Below are positions 48,227 through 56,135 of a stretch of 64,000 nt of DNA, in pieces. The stretch covers positions 490,001 through 554,000 of the forward strand of contig NZ_CP064295.1 of the NCBI RefSeq assembly GCF_015476115.1, given 5' to 3'. The DNA comes from Aegicerativicinus sediminis. Its GTDB lineage: Bacteria > Bacteroidota > Bacteroidia > Flavobacteriales > Flavobacteriaceae. The position numbers and the translations under genes were made by a program. The notes beneath the pieces were generated by a model. That model saw only the letters and a list, made by a program, of their open reading frames with translations. It ran no database searches and was not told the DNA's origin. Positions within the stretch are counted from its first letter, which is position 1. Each line of letters opens with the position of its first letter.

Positions 48227-49294
48227 TTAAACATCAAAATCTACGACTACCTTTTTACTGGTTGGAACTGCTTGGCAGCTCAAAATGTAATTCTTGGAAA
48301 GCTCATCCTCTTCAAGTGCATAATTAACTTTCATTGTAACCTCGCCAATAATCAATTTACATTTGCAGGTACTACATACCCCACCTTTACATGCAAAAGG
48401 AAGATCTGCTCCAGCAGCTAAACCTCCATCCAAAATGGTATCATTTTCTTCATCCATTACAAAATGAAACTCCTTTCCGCCATCGATTAAGGTTACCTCT
48501 GTCCCATCAACCTTTGGAATGGATTTTTCAATACCAAAACTTTTATCGGCTTCACCAGAATAAAACAATTCATAATGGATTTTATCCTTTTCTAATCCAG
48601 CGTTTACTAGTGAATCTCTTATAAGAAATATCATTTGTTGAGGTCCACACAAAAAACAATGGTCGGTATCTTCAATATCAATAAATTTAGAGCTAATCAA
48701 TTTCATTTTATCCTCATCGAAACGACCGTTTAAAAAAGGAATATCCCTTTGCTCCCTTGTTAAGAAGAAAAAGACATGAAACCTCTGAAAATAACGGTTT
48801 TTAAGCTGCTCTATCTCTTCTTTAAAGATAATGGATTTAGAAGTGCTATTCAAGTAAAACAGCTTGAAGGTGCTTTGCGGCTCCATTGCAAGATGAGTCT
48901 TAATCATTGAAATTATAGGGGTAATACCACTGCCTGCAGCAAATGCTATATAATTTCTAGCTTTATTAGGATTTACCTCAACATAAAATCTTCCGGAAGG
49001 TTTCATAATTTCCAAGGTATCCCCAACCTTAAGTTCGTTATTAGCGTAGGTGGAAAAAATTCCATTAGGAATACTCTTTACAGCAACCTTGAATTCCCAG
49101 TCGTAAGGATTGGTACATAGAGAATAGGTGCGTCTTACCTCTTCACCATCGAACATTTTTTTAAACGTTAGATGCTGGCCGGGTTGAAAAACTAAGTGGT
49201 CCTTCAAATCCTCAGGAATATCCAATTCCAAAACAACTGTATCAGCGGTCTCCTTATGGATATTCTTTACTTTGACACCGAAAAATTCCGTCAT
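48227..49294 (-). CDS. paaE: phenylacetyl-CoA epoxidase reductase
   Basis: A 355-residue electron-transfer subunit. It has a ferredoxin-reductase-type FAD domain (1-100, with [10 protein letters not shown]), an NAD(P) domain (about 105-235, with [13 protein letters not shown]) and a C-terminal 2Fe-2S ferredoxin (about 265-355) with [13 protein letters not shown] and a later Cys. It carries electrons from NADPH to PaaA. First gene of the catabolic operon, 47 bases after tetR, right behind the putative operator and -7 element. Confidence 0.95.
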   Translation of the reverse strand: MTEFFGVKVKNIHKETADTVVLELDIPEDLKDHLVFQPGQHLTFKKMFDGEEVRRTYSLCTNPYDWEFKVAVKSIPNGIFSTYANNELKVGDTLEIMKPSGRFYVEVNPNKARNYIAFAAGSGITPIISMIKTHLAMEPQSTFKLFYLNSTSKSIIFKEEIEQLKNRYFQRFHVFFFLTREQRDIPFLNGRFDEDKMKLISSKFIDIEDTDHCFLCGPQQMIFLIRDSLVNAGLEKDKIHYELFYSGEADKSFGIEKSIPKVDGTEVTLIDGGKEFHFVMDEENDTILDGGLAAGADLPFACKGGVCSTCKCKLIIGEVTMKVNYALEEDELSKNYILSCQAVPTSKKVVVDFDV

Positions 49295-49305
49295 AATTAC
49301 AATCT

Positions 49306-49323
49306 AACTAACGTTTGTTAGTT
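49306..49323. promoter_or_regulatory. putative TetR operator before paaE
   Basis: AACTAACGTTTGTTAGTT is a perfect palindrome with 7-base arms and a GTTT centre, typical in size for a TetR-family operator. It lies between tetR and paaE, immediately downstream of the -7 element, so a bound repressor would cover the transcription start. A 17-of-18 copy lies at 37922-37939. Confidence 0.65.
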
Positions 49324-49325
49324 TT

Positions 49326-49333
49326 CAAATATA
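49326..49333 (-). promoter_or_regulatory. -7 element of the paa operon
   Basis: The minus strand reads TATATTTG, an exact TAnnTTTG match, two bases upstream of the putative operator and 31 bases before paaE. No obvious -33 element was found. Confidence 0.5.
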
Positions 49334-49341
49334 CAAATTTT

Positions 49342-49914
49342 TTATTTCCGTTCCATTCCAGAAATCAGGACCTCACTCAATTGGTGTGTAATTAATTCTG
49401 TATCTAATTTATCCTTTTGTGGAATCCATAAATACAAAGATCTCAGGGTGGACAATATTGAAAACATAAGCACTTCAGGATCAGAATCCAATAGTTCTCT
49501 CTTCGCAATTCCATCTATTACAATCGACTTAAAATTATTCTCATAGTCGTGTCTTAATTTCAAATAATATTCCAATTGATCCTCAAGATGCATCCAGTCG
49601 TTGTTCAGGGATGCCATTCCATACACATTATTACTTGTAATTTTTACGTGCAGTTCAACTAACATCCTTAACTTATCGGTAGCAACCTTATCTGAATTCA
49701 ACACATCCTTCATTCCAGCGGTAAAATTCTCGGCAAGATTTAATATTATTGACTTTAATAGCTCTTGTTTGGAATCTATGTGATTGTATAAACTAGCCGC
49801 CTTGATGCCAAGCTCAGAGGCCAAATCCCTCATTGTAACAGCACTATAGCCTTTGTCTTTAAATAAACGGGAGGCAGTTTTAATAATTTCGTCCTTACGT
49901 GTTTCTACTTTCAA
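49342..49914 (-). CDS. TetR-family regulator, probable regulator of paa
   Basis: A 190-residue TetR protein. The N-terminal helix-turn-helix (about 7-55) has IIKTASRLFKDKGYSAVTMR followed by LGIKAASLYNHIDSKQELL. The C-terminal part is the helical ligand-binding domain, where the effector may be phenylacetyl-CoA, as for other paa repressors (inference; PaaR of beta-proteobacteria is TetR-type). It lies directly upstream of paaE in the same direction. No copy of the palindrome precedes tetR itself, so it may not regulate its own gene. Divergent overlap with the long frame of the rhodanese gene is avoided by the start chosen there. Confidence 0.9.
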   Translation of the reverse strand: MKVETRKDEIIKTASRLFKDKGYSAVTMRDLASELGIKAASLYNHIDSKQELLKSIILNLAENFTAGMKDVLNSDKVATDKLRMLVELHVKITSNNVYGMASLNNDWMHLEDQLEYYLKLRHDYENNFKSIVIDGIAKRELLDSDPEVLMFSILSTLRSLYLWIPQKDKLDTELITHQLSEVLISGMERK

Positions 49915-49958
49915 ACCAATTAAATGAGAATGTTGTAAATTTATATAAAAAGGGTAAC

Positions 49959-50276
49959 ATGGGATTTTTCGATTTCATTTTTAAACTTCGAAAGCAAAAG
50001 ATCGAATCCTTTTTGCAACGTGGAGCAATGATAATAGATGTAAGATCCGACGAAGAGTTTGAAGACGGTCACATACCTGATTCGATACATATACCATTGC
50101 AAAATTTAGTAGAACATATTCGTGATTTAAAATCTAATGACAAGCCAATTATTACGTGTTGCGCTAGTGGAATTAGATCTTCTAGGGCTGCCAAGTTTTT
50201 GAACCTGCACAATATTGAAGCAATTAATGGGGGCGGTTGGAAATTTTTGAAAAAAATTATAGATCGATTTGATTAA
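49959..50276 (+). CDS. rhodanese-like protein
   Basis: A 105-residue single-domain rhodanese with the active-site loop CCASGIRSS (Cys about 68-69) and the N-terminal IDVRSDEEFEDGHIPDSIHI strand-helix unit. It would transfer sulfane sulfur. No signal peptide is evident. ATG 49959 (MGFFDFIFK) is preferred; the longer frame overlaps the tetR start. The 3' end overlaps the convergent DUF4230 gene by 20 bases. Confidence 0.85.
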   Translation: MGFFDFIFKLRKQKIESFLQRGAMIIDVRSDEEFEDGHIPDSIHIPLQNLVEHIRDLKSNDKPIITCCASGIRSSRAAKFLNLHNIEAINGGGWKFLKKIIDRFD

Positions 50277-50871
50277 GTTCCTTGATGTTTTCAATTGGAT
50301 ATTCTTGGTACTCTAATCTCCAACCTAATGAATTGGTCAGGATAAAAAATTTTGCCAACTCACTAATCAATCTATTTTCGGCATTGGTTTTAATCTCTGA
50401 TTGAAGTATTTTCTTCATCAAATTTGCCTTCACTTTGTCCTTTATCGCATTGTAATCTTCAGCATCGAAAGGATTGAGATAGTCTGCTGTAACATCGTAG
50501 TATTCAAAATCTGGATTAATCGTGATTTCCTCTTTTGGTATACTTATTATCCTTAAAGTTTTGTTTGTCTCATCAATATCATAATCAATCTTACTTAAAT
50601 CATAGCTTACAGCAACATCTGCATTTACAACGACCAAAGCTTTCTTTTCCACATTGATTAAATCAGCAAATAACGATTTCGAATTCTTATACGTAAATAC
50701 CTCGCTAAAATGTCCTTCCGTTACAACCAGTTTACCCACATTAACAATCTGCTCCTGTATAAGGGAAGAACTTTCTTTGAGGAACATTTTCTCCCTAGAC
50801 TTGTCGGTACAGGATTTGTAAAGAACTACAACCAATAGGGTTAATATGACTCCAAATAAGAATTTTTTCAT
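50257..50871 (-). CDS. DUF4230 membrane-anchored protein
   Basis: A 204-residue protein from ATG 50871. It has an N-terminal membrane anchor (about 3-20, FLFGVILTLLVVVLYKSC) followed by a DUF4230 domain (about 35-200), with an ALVVVNADVAVSYDLSKIDY strand pair and a C-terminal amphipathic helix with LNPFDAEDYN. The longer frame starts inside a hairpin and adds 14 residues, so it is less likely. Function unknown. It lies downstream of gldC on the same strand, separated by a terminator-like hairpin. Confidence 0.8.
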   Translation of the reverse strand: MKKFLFGVILTLLVVVLYKSCTDKSREKMFLKESSSLIQEQIVNVGKLVVTEGHFSEVFTYKNSKSLFADLINVEKKALVVVNADVAVSYDLSKIDYDIDETNKTLRIISIPKEEITINPDFEYYDVTADYLNPFDAEDYNAIKDKVKANLMKKILQSEIKTNAENRLISELAKFFILTNSLGWRLEYQEYPIENIKELNQIDL

Positions 50872-50883
50872 AAAAATGAGTAA

Positions 50884-50927
50884 TAAAAAAAGCACTGGTT
50901 CCCAATCGTACAAGGCCTACCAATGCT
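50884..50927 (-). terminator. terminator-like hairpin before the DUF4230 gene
   Basis: On the minus strand AGCATTGGT pairs with ACCAGTGCT (one U-G pair, 19-base loop; plus positions 50891-50899 and 50919-50927) and is followed by seven T. It lies 150 bases after gldC and 13 bases before the DUF4230 start. It may end the gldB-gldC transcript or act as an attenuator. Confidence 0.45.
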
Positions 50928-51082
50928 CTTTTCCCTTAATGATTAATAGCATTGTAAATTTACTAATTGTTAAGATTCTTAACGCAATTTAATATTAAGA
51001 TATTGTTAAAACATTTAAAGCGGTCGAAGACAACTGCAGCAATAGAAATATGATGTTGTTTGCTTACAACTTAAGCGATTTT

Positions 51083-51412
51083 CTATTTCAATTCCATTTT
51101 TTCTGCAAAATAATCACAGAAATCTTTCATAGTAGCGGTCATCTTTTCATCCTGAGTAGCTCTAAAAAAAGTGTCGCTCATAGCCAACAAAGTCTGATGG
51201 AAAAAAAGTTTCATTTCATCCACAGGCATATCTTTGGTCCAAAGATCGATTCTTAGAGTTTCTTGATTTGTGCTATCCCATACAGACAGCATGATTGCTT
51301 TTGCTTCTTCCTTGGATATACCGCCATCGTCGGCAGACCACATAAGTTTTTCAGGCACACGGTTTTCATCAAGCTCAACCTGTAATTCTATTGTAGAAGT
51401 GTGATTTGCCAT
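51083..51412 (-). CDS. gldC: gliding motility protein GldC
   Basis: A 109-residue protein matching GldC: the TIELQVELDENRVPEKLMWS opening, AKAIMLSVWDSTNQETLRID in the middle and an FFHQTLLAMSDTF helix. GldC is required for full gliding in flavobacteria and is thought to be a cytoplasmic partner of GldB, with no known biochemical activity. Its start overlaps the gldB stop by one base. Confidence 0.93.
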   Translation of the reverse strand: MANHTSTIELQVELDENRVPEKLMWSADDGGISKEEAKAIMLSVWDSTNQETLRIDLWTKDMPVDEMKLFFHQTLLAMSDTFFRATQDEKMTATMKDFCDYFAEKMELK

Positions 51413-52395
51413 TATTTTTCTGGTTTAAAGTTAGATTGTTTAAATATTGTTTCTGGATCGGCGATCAACATATCCATCAGTTTTACGTCATTATTCTCCA
51501 TATAGGCATTTACAATTTGCCAACCAATATATCGACCTAGCATTCCAGGAGATTCATTATCAAGTTGAAGGTAGAATTTACTAAAAGGTGCGGGATTGAT
51601 AAATCTATTTGGCAAACTAGTATCTGTATTGTAAAGCAATTCTTTCTCAATGAAATATGTCCAAATTTGAAATTCATTTGCTTTAGCCCACAGATATTGG
51701 TCCTCTGTATATCCTATTTTGGCGGCATCTGAAACATTTGGAAGAACCTCATCTTCAAAATACAATTGCTTCCCATAATAAATCATTTCATCTAGTAATT
51801 TCTTTCTATTTTTCGGCATGATATATTTCTTAGCATAGGCCGATGCCAAATCTGGAAGAATTTGATCCCGCTTTAAATTTTGAACTAGATACCGAGAAAT
51901 ACCTTCATAGAAAAAATGGTCGCTCCCTAAATAAGTATCCAATGCAATTAATACAATGCTATCTGTAACAATAACCTTGTTTCGGAAATCAACTCGAGAG
52001 GTAACGGTTATCACCCGGGGTTCTTTAAATTGGGGATCAAAGTATTTAATGTGTTGAAATAACGATTCAATACCCTCTTGCAAATCATTAGTGTCTAAAA
52101 ATTCTTTTTTTACCTCGTCAAATAGTTCCTGTTGAATTGTATCGGCTTTTAAATTTAAAATCAACGAATCGGCATTTTCTCTAGGGAACCAAAACGCATA
52201 GTTTTTCTTTAAGTTTTCAAATTCTGATGGCTGCGCATCATCTAGGATGCGATCGAAACGTTCAATCTCAACCTTAATAGGTATTTTGGAAATTTCCTTC
52301 TCTCTTTCGTTGTCTTTCACACAACTCAATACAGCTAATAAAAGCAAGGTATAGACGGCTATGGATAACCTTGTTGATTGGACTCTAATCTTCAA
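51412..52395 (-). CDS. gldB: gliding motility lipoprotein GldB
   Basis: A 327-residue lipoprotein with lipobox Cys near residue 25 (AVLSCVK). The mature domain matches GldB: KVEIERFDRIL near residue 43, NYAFWFPREN, a central ALDTYLGSDHFFYEG (about 146-160), and a final EAR-like helix ending in the RYIGWQIVNAYMEN region. Essential for gliding motility in Flavobacterium johnsoniae; exact role unknown. The gldB-gldC pair next to nadE is the arrangement seen in other flavobacteria. Confidence 0.93.
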   Translation of the reverse strand: MKIRVQSTRLSIAVYTLLLLAVLSCVKDNEREKEISKIPIKVEIERFDRILDDAQPSEFENLKKNYAFWFPRENADSLILNLKADTIQQELFDEVKKEFLDTNDLQEGIESLFQHIKYFDPQFKEPRVITVTSRVDFRNKVIVTDSIVLIALDTYLGSDHFFYEGISRYLVQNLKRDQILPDLASAYAKKYIMPKNRKKLLDEMIYYGKQLYFEDEVLPNVSDAAKIGYTEDQYLWAKANEFQIWTYFIEKELLYNTDTSLPNRFINPAPFSKFYLQLDNESPGMLGRYIGWQIVNAYMENNDVKLMDMLIADPETIFKQSNFKPEK

Positions 52396-52404
52396 TTGAT
52401 ATAC

Positions 52405-52435
52405 TTTTTATTACTGTTAGCTTTCTTTATTTTTG
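52405..52435 (+). promoter_or_regulatory. nadE promoter
   Basis: TTTT (52405-52408), 19 bases, then TATTTTTG (52428-52435), 40 bases before the nadE ATG. The -7 is exact; the -33 is weak. Confidence 0.4.
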
Positions 52436-52440
52436 TGTTG

Positions 52441-52448
52441 CAAATGTA
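52441..52448 (-). promoter_or_regulatory. -7 element of gldB
   Basis: The minus strand reads TACATTTG (TAnnTTTG), 45 bases before the gldB start and close beside the divergent nadE promoter. Confidence 0.4.
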
Positions 52449-52475
52449 AGATTCTTACCCTAAAATAAAGATAAA

Positions 52476-53264
52476 ATGCAATCTGAAAAGGTTATTCAAC
52501 ATATTGTTTCTTGGTTAAAAGATTATGCCGATAATGCAAAAATGAAAGGATTCGTAATTGGTGTGTCAGGAGGTATAGATTCTGCCCTAACCTCAACACT
52601 CTGCGCCAAAACAGGTCTTGACCTTTTGTGTTTAGAAATGCCTATTCATCAATCTACGGATCAGGTTACTAGAGCTGCAAATCATATATCGTGGTTAAAG
52701 GAACATTTTCCGAACGTTAAGTCTCATTGGATTAATCTAACCCCTGTTTTTGATAGTCTAGTGGATGTGTTACCAGATGTTGAAAATGAAGAAAGCAGGT
52801 TTATGTCCCTTGCTAATACCAGGGCAAGACTCAGGATGACTTCTTTATACTATTTCGCTGCACTTGAGAAATATCTTGTTGCAGGAACTGGCAATAAGGT
52901 GGAAGATTTTGGGGTTGGGTTTTACACAAAGTATGGAGATGGCGGAGTAGACTTAAGTCCTATAGCCGACCTATTAAAAACGGAAGTATTTGAACTTGCT
53001 AAACATCTCGGAATAAATAAAGAAATATTAGAGGCTGCACCAACTGATGGTCTTTGGGGCGATAATCGTACCGACGAAGACCAAATTGGAGCATCATATC
53101 CTGAATTGGAATGGGCCATGGCTATGAAAGACCAAGGAAAGACAGCAAACGATTTTGAAGGCAGACAAAAGGAAGTTTTTGAAATTTTTATGAGATTCAA
53201 CCGAGCGAATAAACATAAAATGGTTCCAATTCCTGTATGTGAAATCCCAAAAGAATTAAAATAA
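52476..53264 (+). CDS. nadE: ammonia-dependent NAD(+) synthase
   Basis: A 262-residue NAD synthetase that amidates deamido-NAD with ATP. The PP-loop is GVSGGIDSAL (about 29-38); LVAGTGNKVEDFGVGFYTKY (about 132-151) and the LWGDNRTDEDQIG segment are conserved. There is no glutaminase domain, so free ammonia is the nitrogen source. Transcribed divergently from gldB. Confidence 0.96.
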   Translation: MQSEKVIQHIVSWLKDYADNAKMKGFVIGVSGGIDSALTSTLCAKTGLDLLCLEMPIHQSTDQVTRAANHISWLKEHFPNVKSHWINLTPVFDSLVDVLPDVENEESRFMSLANTRARLRMTSLYYFAALEKYLVAGTGNKVEDFGVGFYTKYGDGGVDLSPIADLLKTEVFELAKHLGINKEILEAAPTDGLWGDNRTDEDQIGASYPELEWAMAMKDQGKTANDFEGRQKEVFEIFMRFNRANKHKMVPIPVCEIPKELK

Positions 53265-53394
53265 ACGAGATTTTACGGCACCTCGTCGAACAATTTTAAG
53301 AAATTTTCATTACATTTACTCTAGTTCTCCACATTTATTCAAAACTTACCTTTCTGGTTTTGAAACCTTTACGCTAACCAAAAATTTTAAATCT

Positions 53395-54024
53395 ATGGTC
53401 AAGGTTTTGATCGTTGACAATCATCCGGTAGTCTTAGCAGGCTTAAGAGCTATCATAGAATCCACACCAGATTTTGAAGTAGTGGGAAGTATAAAGACAG
53501 GCGTGGAGATCTTTGAATTCGTGCGCCGCTATAAAGTAGATCTAATAATTTCTGAAATTGATTTACCAGAACTTAATGGCATCACCGCTTTACGAGCCAT
53601 AAAGAAAGAACACCAACAACTGAAGGTTCTAATATTTAGCCACCAGCCTGAAGAGATATATGCCATAAGTTCTTTAAAGGCAGGTGCATCCGCCTATGTT
53701 CCGAAAAGCATTGATATTGATAAATTTATTTACGCCTTAAGAAAGGTTGCGGAAGGCGAAGTTTATCTTACCGATAAAATGTCTAAACAACTTGAATATG
53801 ACGACACAAAAAAGACGAAAAGCCGTATGTTTAAAAGGCTTTCAACTCGTGAGGTTGAAGTTTTAAAATTGTTGTCATCAGGGAAAAAGAATAAGGAAAT
53901 TGCGAAGGAATTAGACATAAACGAAAAAACCGTAAGTACTTATAAATCTCGATTATTCAAAAAGTTAAATGTTACTAATTTAGTGGATTTAATACATCAA
54001 GCCGAACACCAAGATATGGTTTAA
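53395..54024 (+). CDS. NarL/LuxR-type response regulator with atypical receiver
   Basis: A 209-residue protein with a receiver domain (1-120) and a LuxR-type helix-turn-helix (about 148-205, LSTREVEVLKLLSSGKKNKE and NEKTVSTYKSRLFKKLNV). The phospho-acceptor Asp is replaced by Glu-54 (IISEIDLP, where NarL has LLDLNMP), and the acidic pair is Asp-8/Asn-9. The switch Ser-82 and Lys-104 remain. It may be permanently active or switched otherwise. No histidine kinase is nearby. The stop overlaps the convergent dnaG stop by four bases. Confidence 0.85.
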   Translation: MVKVLIVDNHPVVLAGLRAIIESTPDFEVVGSIKTGVEIFEFVRRYKVDLIISEIDLPELNGITALRAIKKEHQQLKVLIFSHQPEEIYAISSLKAGASAYVPKSIDIDKFIYALRKVAEGEVYLTDKMSKQLEYDDTKKTKSRMFKRLSTREVEVLKLLSSGKKNKEIAKELDINEKTVSTYKSRLFKKLNVTNLVDLIHQAEHQDMV

Positions 54025-55991
54025 ACTTTACCCCCAATTACTCTACCCAATTTTCTGGAAAGCAACATTTTTAAGCTTAAATAGTCTTTTACGTCCTCTA
54101 AAATGGTATTGGAATCTGTACCCTCTCGCAAAGTTTCATGTTGAAACTCCTGCACTTTTTGATCAATTAAGAAACACCTTAGAGTTAATATGGATTGATT
54201 TACCAATTGTGGAAGAGAATTGATTTTGCTCTTAGGGTGAATATTTCTTCGTTCCCAATCATGAAGATGGTATCGCTCATCGTCCATAATAATACTCGTA
54301 ATTTCTCCAGCCAATTCCGGTTTAACCACATTTATGAATTCATCCAAAGGATGATCGGGATCTCCTTGCAAGGTTTCAATAATCTGATAATATAAATCTC
54401 TAAAATTTTCATTACTAAACTGCATTTCGTCTTCCTGCAGGTCTAAGAATATTTTTTCGAAAACCTTTGCTCTCTGAATCACAGGCTCTAATTCTAATTT
54501 CCCTGACTCGTTTTCTTTAAGCACTAAATCTTCAAAATCTGCAATTTCTTTACCATACAAAAGGAGTAATTCAATCATTTTTCGCTCCATTTCATATTGC
54601 AAATCAACTTTTTTGGCAGAAACTTTTTCAGGCCGATGAACCTCAAATGCCTTCTGATCAGCCTTCAATGCTTGACTAGCATCTTTTAAATCTTTTTTCC
54701 CGATTTGTGCAAGAGTACTAAAAAGCACTTCCTCACTAACATCCATAATCCTTGAACATTCCTGCACATATATTTCACGTTTTATACGATCAGGGATTTT
54801 GGCAATACTGTTAACAATATCCCTAACAGTTTCTGCGCGTTTAATAGGATCGTTCTTGGCCTCAGAAACCAATAGAGATGCTTTAAATTGGATAAAGTCT
54901 CGTGAATTGGTTTCTAGGTAAAGAAGAATATCCTCTAAATCATTTTTTCTAGAAAAACTATCTGGATCTTCACCTTCCGGGAAGGTGCAAACCCTAACAT
55001 TCATGCCCTGCTCTAAAATCAAATCTACACCACGCACTGAAGCTCTTAAACCGGCCGCATCACTATCGAACAATACGGTAATATTTTTTGTAAGCCTATT
55101 AATTAGTCGTATTTGTTCAGGAGTTAAAGCAGTACCAGAAGAAGAAACCACATTCTTAATTCCGGCTTGATACATTTGGATTACATCTGTGTACCCTTCA
55201 ACCAAATAGCAATTATCTTCTTTGGCTATGGTCTGTTTTGCGAAATAAAGTCCGTATAGAATTTTACTTTTTTGGTAGACTTCACTTTCTGGAGAATTGA
55301 GATATTTAGCGGCTTTTTTATCATTGGTTAAAATTCTACCTCCAAACCCGAGCACTCTCCCACTCATACTATGGATTGGAAACATTACCCGGCCTTTGAA
55401 ACGATCAAAATGCTTTTCTCCTTTAACAATAGTTAAGCCTGTCTTTTCTAAAAGCTCAAGTTTATATGCCTTTTTTAGAGCTTCATTTGTAAAGGCATCC
55501 CACTCATCTAATGAATAGCCTAATTGAAACTTTTCTATTGTAGATTCCGTAAATCCCCTTTCCTTAAAATAACTTTTACCGATTGCCTTACCTTGATCAG
55601 TTTTGTGAAGAATCCGTTGAAAATAAGTATTAGCAAACTCATTTATAAGAAAAAGACTTTCCCTTTCATCCGCCTGTTCTTTTTCTTCTTCTGTTTGCTC
55701 AGTTTCCTCAATTTCTATATTGTATTTTTTAGCGAGATATTTAATTGCCTCTGGATATGAGAAATGCTCGTGCTCCATTAAAAATGAAACAACATTTCCT
55801 CCTTTACCGCTAGAGAAATCCTTCCAAATCTGTTTAACCGGAGACACCATAAAACTGGGTGTACGCTCATCGCTAAAAGGGCTGAGACCTTTAAAATTAC
55901 TACCGGATTTTTTCAATTGAACGAACTCACCGATGACCTCTTCTACTCGAGCAGCTTCGAAAACTTGGTCTATGGAAATACGGGAAATCAA
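54021..55991 (-). CDS. dnaG: DNA primase without zinc ligands
   Basis: A 656-residue DnaG that lays RNA primers for replication. The N-terminal zinc-ribbon domain (about 1-95) is recognisable by FKGLSPFSDERTPSFMVSP and SGKGGNVVSFLME, yet all four canonical ligands are changed: Ser-37, Ser-40, Asp-58 and Ser-61 stand where Cys, His, Cys, Cys are expected. The catalytic TOPRIM core is intact, with VEGYTDVIQ (about 264-272) and LFDSDAAGLRAS (about 310-321). The C-terminal part (about 480-656) is a helicase-binding-like region. A -7 element TAATTTTG (complement of 56055-56062) lies upstream. Confidence 0.95.
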   Translation of the reverse strand: MISRISIDQVFEAARVEEVIGEFVQLKKSGSNFKGLSPFSDERTPSFMVSPVKQIWKDFSSGKGGNVVSFLMEHEHFSYPEAIKYLAKKYNIEIEETEQTEEEKEQADERESLFLINEFANTYFQRILHKTDQGKAIGKSYFKERGFTESTIEKFQLGYSLDEWDAFTNEALKKAYKLELLEKTGLTIVKGEKHFDRFKGRVMFPIHSMSGRVLGFGGRILTNDKKAAKYLNSPESEVYQKSKILYGLYFAKQTIAKEDNCYLVEGYTDVIQMYQAGIKNVVSSSGTALTPEQIRLINRLTKNITVLFDSDAAGLRASVRGVDLILEQGMNVRVCTFPEGEDPDSFSRKNDLEDILLYLETNSRDFIQFKASLLVSEAKNDPIKRAETVRDIVNSIAKIPDRIKREIYVQECSRIMDVSEEVLFSTLAQIGKKDLKDASQALKADQKAFEVHRPEKVSAKKVDLQYEMERKMIELLLLYGKEIADFEDLVLKENESGKLELEPVIQRAKVFEKIFLDLQEDEMQFSNENFRDLYYQIIETLQGDPDHPLDEFINVVKPELAGEITSIIMDDERYHLHDWERRNIHPKSKINSLPQLVNQSILTLRCFLIDQKVQEFQHETLREGTDSNTILEDVKDYLSLKMLLSRKLGRVIGGKV

Positions 55992-56054
55992 ACTTTAAAA
56001 AAATTCTTAGCAAATAAAATTAAGATTTTCGAGGGCGTCAACAAATATGACCGA

Positions 56055-56062
56055 CAAAATTA
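56055..56062 (-). promoter_or_regulatory. -7 element of dnaG
   Basis: The minus strand reads TAATTTTG (TAnnTTTG), 63 bases before the dnaG ATG. Confidence 0.35.
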
Positions 56063-56135
56063 AGTCTTCATTTCTTATCTTTATAAAAATTCAGGCTCTA
56101 ACTTCCAACTTAACTTACCTAAAAAACTAACTTTA

